This document shows, one piece after another, positions 10,717 to 19,444 of a stretch of DNA of 64,000 nucleotides (position 1 is the stretch's first letter; every line of letters starts with the position of its first letter). Source of the stretch: Dermanyssus gallinae (lineage: Eukaryota; Arthropoda; Arachnida; Mesostigmata; Dermanyssidae); contig QVRM01004827.1 in the NCBI GenBank assembly GCA_003439945.1, positions 154,501-218,500 of the forward strand, in the 5' to 3' direction. The notes under the pieces are model-generated. The model was given only the letters and a program-made list of their open reading frames with translations, was not told the DNA's origin and made no database searches. The translations under genes and the position numbers were made by a program.

Positions 10717-10843
10717 ACCTTGTTGCGCAGCTCCTGTATGACGAGTCGCAGATTGAAGAACTGCCGCTAGTCCATCTCGTCGACGGCCTTGCGAAAGTCC
10801 TCGATGTACGGGTAATTGGCCACCTTGGGCAATTATTTCTGTA
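10717..10843 (-). pseudogene. PSME3-like (PA28-gamma) gene fragment
   Basis: Read on the minus strand, this segment encodes AKVANYPYIEDFRKAVDEMD, a TAG stop (10767-10769), then RQFFNLRLVIQELRN. It matches the C-terminal helix region of the PSME3-like gene at 17.2-18.4 kb (AKVAKYPYIEDFRQTVNEMD ... RQFFNLRLIIQELRN), with a few substitutions and a one-base change just before the alignable part. Only about 125 bp is recognisable and both sides are unrelated AT-rich DNA. It is therefore a fossil fragment from a duplication or retrocopy, not a gene. It also preserves the spacing DEMD-x-RQFF without the extra base found in the 18.25 kb copy. Confidence 0.85.
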
Positions 10844-11023
10844 TAGCTAAGTATGATATCACATGTTTCATTCAAATCAAAACAGTTTTAAATAGATTTA
10901 AGGACATATACAAGCGTCTTTGAAAAGTACTCTAATATCTTTAAAAGAACATACAAAACAAGAGTGTGCTTAAGATATTTTAAAAAGTATTTATTTGTAT
11001 TTTGATACAGACATAATGCAATT

Positions 11024-11368
11024 CTAGTAAAACACAATATCGGTAAGATCGGTAACCTTTCTGGTTTTTACGAGCTGTATGCGGAAGGCCCAATTAAGCA
11101 CGTCTTCATATAAATAAAGCTCAATTACATTCATGCGTGCTTTAACGTTGGTCTTTAGTTCACTGATGGTCGTAGGATTATTATCGTACACTATAGACTT
11201 CAAGAAATACCACAGAAAATGTCTTACGGCGGTCTGCAATTGTAGTAATTTTACTTCGCGCGACTTTACCGAGATCATCTTCCATTGAAAAAACGATTTC
11301 CTCCAACGAGCTCTACAGTTCCCTATATCGCTCTCGAAAAAATGTTGAACCACCTTATGACCGGTCAC
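11024..11368 (-). mobile_element. Tc1/mariner-like transposase C-terminal fragment, degenerate
   Basis: A 114-codon minus-strand frame includes RHFLWYFLKSIVYDNNPTTI, then SELKTNVKARMNVIE, and near its end DVLNWAFRIQLVKTRKV with DLTDIVFY. In mariner-like transposases of arthropods the third catalytic acidic residue lies in a motif of the form DFFLWG.LKS.VY, followed by a TI.ELK..I segment and a C-terminal W..R......GGHL.DIIF. The pattern matches, but the aspartate before FFLW is replaced, the GGHL segment is eroded, and the first two catalytic acids are absent. It is a dead fragment. Confidence 0.6.
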
Positions 11369-11386
11369 TCTACAATTGAATAATGA

Positions 11387-11411
11387 ATATATATATATAT
11401 ATATATATATA
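11387..11411. repeat. (TA)n microsatellite
   Basis: A short TA dinucleotide run. Confidence 0.9.
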
Positions 11412-11459
11412 GCGACTAGTGGAAGTCAATCCTGACACCCAGTGGCGTGCGTGTCCAGA

Positions 11460-11900
11460 GATCGGCCTTCATATGTGACCACTCAACGCCGGGGAATTAT
11501 CTTTAAATGTACATTCAAACCAATGTAACAACTGATTCTCATCGATTTATCGAGACCGACACAGACAGGTATAGAAACCTCTAGGTTTATCAAAGGTAAA
11601 TAGATACCGATAGCGTAGCTCTAGGAATGTTCTCTAAAGATCTTTCTCGATCAGTTATGACTAACGTGTTAAGTGACGCACTGTAAAGTGAGTGCTGTTT
11701 CCTCTGACACAAATCCCTCCTCGGCTCTGGACGTTCGATTTAGCCGGTGTTGTCGACCGGCTGTCCACCGTAGCCGACGACGCCGATTAAAAGGGATGTA
11801 CTAAAGGCCTCTTTGTGAGTGGCCACCCAAGTCGCGCTAATGCTATGTCACCCGCATCGCACAGTAACATTGATTTGTTAATAAAATAACACGTTTTAAT
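11460..11900. repeat. Degenerate duplicate of the 1.65-2.9 kb block
   Basis: Collinear short matches to 1650-2110 and 2640-2900 are joined with loss of the middle ~0.5 kb (the stretch holding the possible first exon). See the entry for the partner block. Confidence 0.5.
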
Positions 11901-11975
11901 ACTACTGCAACCGTAGTCTTCGTAAATGATATAAACCACAAGTGATCCGTCGGTGGTGACAGAGAAAACTAAGAT

Positions 11976-12010
11976 CATGAATGAATGAATGAAACACATA
12001 GCTTTATTCA
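11976..12010 (-). repeat. LINE/SINE 3' tail with (CATT)n
   Basis: On the minus strand the sequence reads GTGAATAAAGCTATGTGTTT, then CATTCATTCATTCATGATC. This is an AATAAA signal followed by a tetranucleotide tandem tail, the usual 3' end of CR1/L2-type LINEs. The element body would lie at higher coordinates and is not recognisable. Confidence 0.5.
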
Positions 12011-12089
12011 CGAGTACTTGCAAATACATTCGAAAGCATACTGCTGACGCTCTAAGCGCCCCTGATATAAAAGGGTGACATGTGTATTT

Positions 12090-12130
12090 AGGTATACATG
12101 TCAAGCGAACAATAAATCAATCAATCATAC
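12090..12130 (+). repeat. Possible retroposon 3' tail with (AATC)n
   Basis: AATAAA (12111-12116) is followed at once by ATCAATCAATCAT on the plus strand. It faces away from the tail at 11976-12010, leaving only about 100 bp between the two. They may be the two ends of one short element rather than two LINE ends. Confidence 0.3.
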
Positions 12131-12460
12131 TGCGGAGGTTGCCCAGGGGCTAGAACGAAGATCATGTGCTCGTTGCGTCGAAAGAAATAAAAAATAATTA
12201 ATCAATGTAATAGTAATAATAATAAAATATAGAACACGTGTATAGTAATTTATTTAATTAAATAACAAACGTTTTTTGAGAAGAACGACACTTCTCAATT
12301 CAATATAAAAAATAGAAACAATGTGCGGAAATTAAACTATAGTGCAGCAATTTTGATTAGAGTAAATTCAATCAAAGGCAAAACTGAAAATCGTTAACAA
12401 GAGGGAAGCCGGAAAAAAAGAGGGAATCTACTCATAATAGTATTAATAATGTGGTTATGC
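12130..12460. other. Anonymous AT-rich DNA
   Basis: AT-rich sequence with short TAA/AAT runs. Nothing is recognised. Confidence 0.5.
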
Positions 12461-12463
12461 GAC

Positions 12464-13287
12464 AAAATGTTACGTTAACGCTTTTTTGTGCAACATCGTA
12501 ATTTTTTCCATTACGACCAAAAATGCACGTCCAAAAGACTACTCTCAGGCAATAGCAGATTAATTGCCCACTACATTCGTACCAAAGTGATGGTGCTGCG
12601 TTACGTAGTTGCCAAGTAACTAAGCTTTTTCGACAGTCATATCGAAAGCGAAGGCATGCATACATGCATAGGGTGTATGAGAAAGTTAGGTACATATTTT
12701 GAGGTTTGGTAGAACTCAGCAAGAGAATAATTTTTTCTAATGGAAAGAGGGGGCGGAAACGTCTTGGCAAAATGCTACGGTTCTGGACGTGAAAACTTCA
12801 ACGTGAAACATAACAACTATGACTGTCGAAAAAGCTTAGTCACTTGGCAACTACGTAACGCAGCACCATCACTTTGGTACGAATGTAGTGGGCATTAAAT
12901 CTGCTATTGCCTGAGAGTAGTCTTTTGGACGTGCATTTTCGGTCGTAATGGAAAAAATTACGATGTTGCACAAAAAAGCGTTAACGTAACATTTTGACTT
13001 TTTATGACTTTCCTTAATCTGGCTATTCGCTTTTTGCTACGCAAGCTAGTAATGTATACTTTATTGTGCAGAATTTTCCGCCAAACACGCCGGTATGATC
13101 GGTTCCTTTGTGCGCTGACTGATTCTTCCGCAAACGTAGATTTTGCACAACTATGTAGGAGAAAAAAAGACAGAATAACTGCTTTTATAAATTTCACCCT
13201 CACTCCTAAACAAAAGGTTTTCCCGGCTTCCACCCATTGGCAAAAATGATTTTCTCACCGAGTTTGACCATACCCTAGCGTTTTGGC

Positions 13288-13290
<3 letters not shown>
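12464..13290. mobile_element. Foldback element, second copy, 5'-truncated
   Basis: This copy is closely related to the element at 3164-4230. The left arm is shortened, starting at AAAATGTTACGTTAACGC. The spacer (about 12645-12825) is in the opposite orientation to the first copy, and the full right arm ends at TTTTGGCCAC, where a (TA)n run replaces the last ~16 bp of the terminus. Its right arm carries both blocks that are reciprocally missing from the two arms of the first copy, so it represents the ancestral arm best. Minus-strand frames crossing the arm (12432-12770) are not recognisable proteins. Confidence 0.8.

Positions 13291-13340
<50 letters not shown>
13291..13340. repeat. (TA)n microsatellite
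   Basis: A TA run that starts within the right terminus of the second foldback element. Confidence 0.9.
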
Positions 13341-13344
<4 letters not shown>

Positions 13345-13631
13345 AGTTGGTGCCCTATGAGGAGATAAGTAACTGACGTAGAAACAGCAAATAAAATGCT
13401 TCGAAAAACTCGCACGTATGTATGTGTATATATATTATAAAGCAATAACACAGGAATGATGGAATACCCTTAGTAAGATTGCGATCGGGAATACAATGGC
13501 CCTTTTTTCGATCGATGGGAATTATAAACATGTTAGAGTAAATTGAACAATAATAACGTTACATGTAGATTTTGCCATTCATGTCAATAATGTTCATTTT
13601 ACTCGTAAATGTTTATCATTTTCATTGCAAG

Positions 13632-13667
<36 letters not shown>

Positions 13668-14430
13668 GAATACTTAGAATTAATTTTTACTTAGTCAAGG
13701 TTTAGACAGACGGCTTATTATTTGCATGTCTACAAAATGAAGTAGTATACCGTAAGTACGTAAGTAAGTGCAAACTCAACTAGACGCCACAGCAAGTCTT
13801 TATGGGCTACAATATTGCCTAGCGACGAGAATGTCGGTTTCAGCGTCGGGTCGATCAGACGTAGATCGCGTAGCGTAGCGGGCTGATAAAGCTAGCGAAT
13901 AAAGCCAACTCGTACAGAGGAGCAGCAAAGGGAGGAACGACTCAATCGCATTCTGCGGCATCTTCTTCTTCTGCGCTTTCGACCAACAGCGGCGCACAAC
14001 GGTTTAGATAAATAGATAGAGAGAAAGAAAGAGAAAAAGTAAATATGTACCTATCGTTAGGTATATCGCTAAGCATTCTAATTAAATGTCATATGCACAA
14101 TATTTCTACTATTGCCACGAATACGGCGAGTGCACCACGCCACCGGGCCCGACCGGCTGCTACTATTACTACAACTAATATGAAGAATAATTCGTTAAAC
14201 TTCGTATGCAGTGCAACTACTGACAGGCTTCTTTGCGTTTTATCTCGGAGACCGCGGGAAATCATTGATCGAGCGTTCGTTGAAGCGCGTGCGTTGCAAC
14301 TGTTTCCGCGGTTGTCGCGCTAGGAAGGAAAATAATCGTCATTTTTCGATTCCTTAGTGACGATGCCTTTCTTTAGATACGACGACGGCTGCCGTCGTTG
14401 CATGTCGTGCTTCGACTCCGACACGTGTCC
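13340..14430. other. Anonymous DNA with a (TA)n tract
   Basis: A (TA)n tract lies at about 13632-13662. The frames 13800-13997 (minus) and 14045-14323 (plus) are not recognised. The phrase GTGCACCACGCCACCGG at 14132-14148 recurs in the 15.1-15.6 kb repeats (15247-15261), so a relic of that repeat lies here. Confidence 0.4.
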
Positions 14431-14435
14431 GAAAA

Positions 14436-14855
14436 CTTAGAATGAAAAACACAATGTTTGTTGACTCTCGAATGAAGAACAAAATATTTGTTGCTGAACT
14501 GGGCTAACCCTGGGTTAGAGAACCCGTAATCACACGTTCGCACGGAGACAATTGTCCACTCCAAAGTGCTAACATAACCAACTTATATAAATAATAAAAT
14601 TATCAGATTTGTTCCAAAGCAAATATTTGTTAAATCTCGAATCAGAAACAAGATGTTTGTTAACTCTCGAATGAAACACGATATTTGTACACTCTTTAAT
14701 GGAAGACAATGTTTGTTAACACTAGATTGAAAAACAATGTTTGTTAACTCTCGAATGAAGAGCAATGCTTGTTAACTCTCGAATCCCCAACAAATTGTTA
14801 ACTCTAGAATGAAAAACACTTGTTTAACAGCTGTCGAATGAAAAACTTTAAGCTT
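14436..14855. repeat. Degenerate ~30 bp tandem repeat
   Basis: The phrases GTTAACTCTCGAATGAA and AACAATGTTTGTTAACTC recur about ten times with a period near 29-31 bp. The array is interrupted at about 14495-14620 by unrelated sequence. Copies differ at several positions each. The open frames across it come from the periodicity. Confidence 0.75.
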
Positions 14856-15088
14856 TGTTAAGGAGGTTGTTTTTAATTCTGGACATCCTCTTCGGTCCTT
14901 GAGCTTTCGCCGTGAGCCATTTCTTCAGTGCACCGTGGCATAAAGCGGACGCATGTTGTGGTGCATCTAGGGTTCTACCAGCCAGCCCAAAGCCAGCCCT
15001 TGTGGGAGAGCAGCGTAACCGCCGACGCTCAGCGGCAGTATCCTTTTATGCGGTCAATTTGTGTCTAGAACTTGTCACACTATTATCT

Positions 15089-15640
15089 CTAAACGTTTCG
15101 GGCAGACCCTCAGGCAAGATTTAACGTCCACGGGCCTGCTTTTCGCATTGCTTCATAGACGGACCCCCCTTAATGTAAATGTGCAACGGTTGGGCTCAAA
15201 CCCGTGCAGCTATGTCGCTTTTCCGGTCTCGAGGCGCAGTCGGAATGCACCACGCCACCGGACTCGACACTATTATTACAACTACTACTACTACAAAAGT
15301 AAAGTTTTCTGGTTGACCCTCAGCCAAGATTTAACGTCCACGGAAAATGCTTTTCGCATTGCTTCATAGACGGACGAACCCCCATAAATATAAGTGTGCA
15401 ACGGTTGAGTCTCAAACCCGTGCAGGGCTAGCTATGTCCCTTCTCCGGTCGCGAGGGCGCAGTCGGAATGCACTCCGCCACCTGGCACTCGACACTATTA
15501 TTATTTCTATTACTTACTACTTTTTTTTTTTTACTATGAAAGTTTTATTGATATAACCATTTTAAGTTTTCGGGTCGACCCTCACTTACGTCCACGTTTT
15601 TCATCCATTCTGCTTAATAGACGGGACCACTAACACTTAC
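15089..15640. repeat. Direct repeats of ~210-260 bp, two and a half copies
   Basis: Unit 1 starts near 15089 and unit 2 near 15301. Both contain GATTTAACGTCCACGG, GCTTTTCGCATTGCTTCATA, GTGCAACGGTTG, CAAACCCGTGCAG, GCGCAGTCGGAATGCAC and a TAC/TAT-rich end. Unit 3, starting near 15563, keeps only the first part (GACCCTCACTTACGTCCACG). The GC-rich body with a triplet-rich tail suggests a tandemly duplicated short interspersed sequence. I do not recognise the family. Confidence 0.75.
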
Positions 15641-15649
15641 TACGATACT

Positions 15650-16140
15650 ACTACTATACTGCTACTATTACCACTACTCGGGTGAGTACGCGGGTCGCCG
15701 CCAGCCATGACATTAGCTTCACCATCGATTCCGTCACCTCCCCCCCCCCCCCGACCCCCCACCACAACCACCAGCATCAGCACGACAACAATATCATCCA
15801 CCATCCACCATCAACCAACCAAAACAACGCTCGAAAAAAAACAAAGTCGTCGGCGTTTGTTTACTCATGATTTCGAAACTCGTAACACGCGCTACGTGAA
15901 GGGATTGCTTTCGACTACTTGGCTGCTCTGCTTGGACTGCCGTCCATTGCTGTTGTTGTTGTTGTTCTTATGACGACGACCATCGAGCTGCTGCTGCTGC
16001 TAATGATGATTATGCCGAATCTTGCTGCGTCGGCCTGAAGAATACGCTTAACTAACAACGGGTGGTGGTAGTGGTGGTGAAATTGATCGGTGATCGTGGT
16101 TTTTTTGCCGCAACGAAAATCCGCAAGCAATCTCAAGTTC
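15650..16140. other. Low-complexity non-coding stretch
   Basis: Contains a poly-C run (15739-15752), CAC/CAG-rich sequence and GTT and GCTGCTGCT triplets. The overlapping open frames in two plus-strand phases are proline-, serine- and threonine-rich products of the repeats. Confidence 0.5.
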
Positions 16141-16159
16141 GGAATTGCGGCAGCGGGCA

Positions 16160-17150
16160 GTGCTGATTGTTGTTGTTGCTGTTGTTGTTGTTGCTGCTGT
16201 TCAAGCTGTTAGCGGCGTTGTTGTTAGCTTTTGCTTCTTCTGCTCGTCATTACAATTATTATTATTATTATTGTTATTTCGTATGATTGTTATTCGTATT
16301 CGTATTATTGTTAACACAGCAGTGGTTTCGTGTCCGTGTCGTGTCGTGCCGTGCCGTCTCTGTAATTCATTCGGTCATTGGCACTGTGGCACCGTATGTT
16401 GTATGTAGTCTGTTGTTTCGTTCCGTGTGCCTCGTCACCAGCGCTGGCGTGACTACGAACTAACTGTGTGTGTGTGTGACTTCTCGGTTATCTCCACTCG
16501 AAACGAGTCTGAGGTCTCTAGCGAGAGCGCACCCTCGATAGTCAAGTCCGCCCTCCCTCCCGACAGACACGCAATTTGCTCGTTGAAGGAGAACAAGCAG
16601 AAGAAGAAGAAGAAGAAAATAAAGAAGAAAATCAGGAAAGAAAAGCCTGATCAAAACGAAGACCGATCACAGACTACACAGAACATTCAACGGTGATTTT
16701 GTCGGCACTATGACGTTGTAGAGCGATCACGATCACCATCATCAACAACAACAACGTGCAACGTACAACAATAACAACAACAACAACGTACAACATACAA
16801 CATACAACACATTGAAGACAACAACAGCAACAAAGGCATCAGTAGAGTTGCGACCGACAATCAAATTCTTTTCTCTGTCTACATACCTGCGTAGCTAGCT
16901 ATCTACTCGCCTACCTAATTATCTCCGTCGCTTTCTGCTTTTGTTGTTCGTCGTCGTCGTCGTCGTCGTCATCGTCGTCGTTATCGTCGGCTGGCTGGCT
17001 TGCTTTACCATTTTTCGTTTATCGTTTCGTTTCGTACATCGATAACAAAGAAACCAAAGCCTAACCCACCAGCGATCAGTCAGTCACTCAGTCACTCAGT
17101 CAGCGAGGCAGCTAGTTTGCAAGGCTACTACTACTACTACTACTACTTCA
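16160..17150. repeat. Cluster of triplet repeats upstream of the PSME3-like gene
   Basis: Within 1 kb lie (GTT/GCT)n at about 16168-16202, (ATT)n at 16252-16272, (AAG)n at 16598-16620, (CAA)n at 16743-16790, (CGT)n at 16948-16981 and (TAC)n at 17126-17148. All are triplets. They lie in the presumed 5' UTR or promoter and end just before the first likely codon. The same bias continues inside the gene as GGC, GCC and GCA/CAG tracts. Confidence 0.8.
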
Positions 17151-17206
17151 CTCGCACTTCACGCCTTCACGTCGTCCGTAGTCCAGCAGCGGCCAGCAGC
17201 ACAAGC

Positions 17207-18387
17207 ATGCGTTTCTCACGTTCATCACGCAGCTCGGACTCGACGTCACCTACGGCGAGCAGCGGCGGCGGCGGCGGTAGCGGGGCCGGGGCTACAAAAG
17301 CCTCTCCAAGCGGTAGCTCGGGCCGTTCCGCCCGAAAGGGCGGCACAGTGACGGCGGCCGGCGACAAGGCCGACCTCGAGCAGTTGGACGAGCTCAAGAA
17401 GCAGATGATGAAGGATGCCGAAAGTCTGCTGCTCGACAAGTTTCCCCAACGAATCGCCCAGCTGAACGCGCTGCTCAAGTCGGCGCACTTTAACGCCGAC
17501 CTGACATCGTGTCACGCCGAGTTGAATATACCGCGGCCGAGTGTACCGCCGACGTCGTCGCCCATGGTCGCCGCGACCCCCGCCGCCACCCCCACTGCCA
17601 CCCCCGCTACCACGCCCGCCGGTGATCACACGACGGAGCCAGGGGTGGTGATGGTGGCGGCGGCAGCAGCAGCAGCAGCCGCAACCACAACTGGGCTCGA
17701 CGCAGGGCGCCGAACAGGTCGACAAGAAAAGTGCTTCACCTGAGCCGAAACGCAAACGAATCGCGTCGATGTCGTCGTTGTCTCCGCCGGCGCCGGCTCC
17801 AGCGCCGCCGCCGCCGCCGACTTCGCTTGCCGAATCGTCGGTGGTGCCCGCCGTAACCGCCAGCAGCGCCTGCGGGCTCGACGCCCCCGCCGCTGGCGTG
17901 GTCGTCGAGGGCATGAAAGTGATGACGCTGCCCTGTGGCAGCGTGCCGGTGAACACGACGCTCGGGCGGCTGTTCGACATCGTCAAGCCGCACATTCTGC
18001 AGCAGCTCGAAGACTGCAACCTGCTGCGGATGTGGATCGAGTTTCTCATTCCGAAGGTCGAGGACGGCAACAACTTCGGCGTCGATATCCAGGAGGAGTG
18101 CCTCAAGGAGGTGTCGACGATCGAGGGCGAGGTGGCCACGTATGTCGACCACGGCACCCGGTACTTCATCGCGCGCGGCAAGATCATCGCCAAGGTGGCC
18201 AAGTACCCGTACATCGAGGACTTCCGCCAGACCGTCAACGAGATGGACGAAGCGGCAGTTCTTCAACCTGCGGCTCATCATACAGGAGCTGCGCAACAAC
18301 TACGCGAGCCTGCACGACATGCTCACCAAGAACCTCGAGAGGATCAAAAAGCCACGCAGTTCGAACGCCGCCGAGAGCCTGTACTAA
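17207..18387 (+). CDS. PSME3: PA28-gamma-like proteasome activator (REG-gamma), two frame breaks
   Basis: The product is an 11S/PA28 cap subunit. In animals the gamma form makes a nuclear heptamer that docks on the 20S proteasome and stimulates ubiquitin-independent peptide and protein breakdown. The N-terminal helix region reads LLLDKFPQRIAQLNALLKSA followed by HFNADLTSCHAELNIPRP. A nuclear signal PKRKR is encoded at 17745-17759. The activation loop is IPKVEDGNNFGVDIQEE (18046-18096), followed by KVAKYPYIEDF, and the protein ends IKKPRSSNAAESLY. The start at 17207 is the first ATG after the (TAC)n tract; an upstream in-frame ATG at 17000 would add a repeat-derived leader. The homolog-specific insert is unusually long and rich in Pro, Thr, Ala and Gln. 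Two frame changes interrupt the gene: one within 17652-17740, at or near the GCA/CAG tract, and one extra A at 18250/18251. No introns are needed apart from a possible one at the first break. It could be a live gene with assembly indels or a recent retrocopy. Confidence 0.8.
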
Positions 18388-18810
18388 CTGAGAACAAGAA
18401 GAAGATGAAGAAGAGTAAGAAGAGGAAGAAGGAGAAGAAGAAATATCGAACACTGCGTGCGCTGACGTAACGTCGTACTTCCATCCACCTTGTTCAGCTC
18501 TCGAATGACTTACCGACGACATACTTGGGTAGATGATGACGATGGTACGTGTCGGATGGTACGGTCGGGATTCGTGCCACCCGCCGCAGTTTTTTACACA
18601 CTGACAAAGATTATCACCACTGTGTGAATGATAAATTCGATCTTCACGTATACAGGCACGCACGCACACACACACACACAATCGGCATCTATCTCGATGT
18701 CTACTACGACGAACTTGACTTATCATATGGGCGTCATGGAGCGTCTTTGAAAACTATGTATGCATACTGTATACGCTAGATTTGGTCCATCATAGAAGTA
18801 AATTAATTGA

Positions 18811-18811
<1 letters not shown>

Positions 18812-18860
<49 letters not shown>
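18812..18860. repeat. (TA)n microsatellite
   Basis: A TA dinucleotide run. Confidence 0.95.
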
Positions 18861-18863
<3 letters not shown>

Positions 18864-19430
18864 ACTTTACCGCTGTAACCCTTCGGATTTGGAGATTAAG
18901 CCGATGTATATTTCACAAGAAAGAGTCAGATGCCCGTTTGATGGGGCGCTGACGAGTTTTCGATTCCACTAGGCTAGCGAACGAATTGTCAGTGCGTTTT
19001 CATTTCTGTTAGTCAGCATCATACGATTGTCATACTGCTAAACTCAAGTTTAGACATATACCTATACACACGTATATTTTAACATAGGAAATACCTGTTA
19101 TATCTCTAGCGCTGTAAAAATGAGTGAGAGAGGGAGAGAGAGAGTGATATTTATTGTCACACCAATACTTTGCATTACTATCAGTCATATTGTCATAATC
19201 AATATTATTAGTAGCATTATTAGTATAATTGCGGTTTCTGCACACATGGAGGCGGGCGTAGGTGGACAACACAGCCAAGAATATAGTGAAGGGTATGCAA
19301 AGAAACCGTCGACTCCGAATCCGGCGAACCCGAAACCGGCAGTAGACCTGTAGCAACCATGCACACCGGAGACAAATTACTCTAACAGAGTGAAATGGAC
19401 TCAAAGACAACTGTTTATTAGAAGTCGATG

Positions 19431-19440
19431 AATAAATAAA
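19431..19440 (+). promoter_or_regulatory. Candidate polyadenylation signal
   Basis: AATAAATAAA contains two overlapping AATAAA hexamers. It is a candidate for the PSME3-like transcript or for an unrelated element tail; no downstream GT-rich element is decisive. Confidence 0.25.
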
Positions 19441-19444
19441 GCTG

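Larger units (their letters stand above)
18388..19440 (+). other. Presumed 3' flank / 3' UTR of the PSME3-like gene
   Basis: After the stop come A/G-rich sequence (18390-18445), an (AC)n tract (18662-18680), a (TA)n tract (18812-18860) and anonymous DNA. The first clear AATAAA signals on this strand are the overlapping pair at 19431-19440, about 1.05 kb past the stop, which would make a long 3' UTR. Confidence 0.3.

Noticed and set aside
17000..17206. N-terminal extension of the PSME3-like protein from the ATG at 17000
   Set aside because: The extra 69 codons include a poly-Tyr run translated from the (TAC)n tract and no conserved sequence. The ATG at 17207 is more plausible.
18240..18260. 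Programmed +1 frameshift in the PSME3-like gene
   Set aside because: Nothing resembles a known shift site (no stop codon at the shift point as in antizyme), and the fossil copy lacks the extra base. An indel is the simpler explanation.
17246..18299. Long minus-strand frames (330 and 187 codons) opposite the PSME3-like gene
   Set aside because: They are antisense shadows of GC-rich, triplet-rich coding DNA. The plus strand encodes a recognisable conserved protein.
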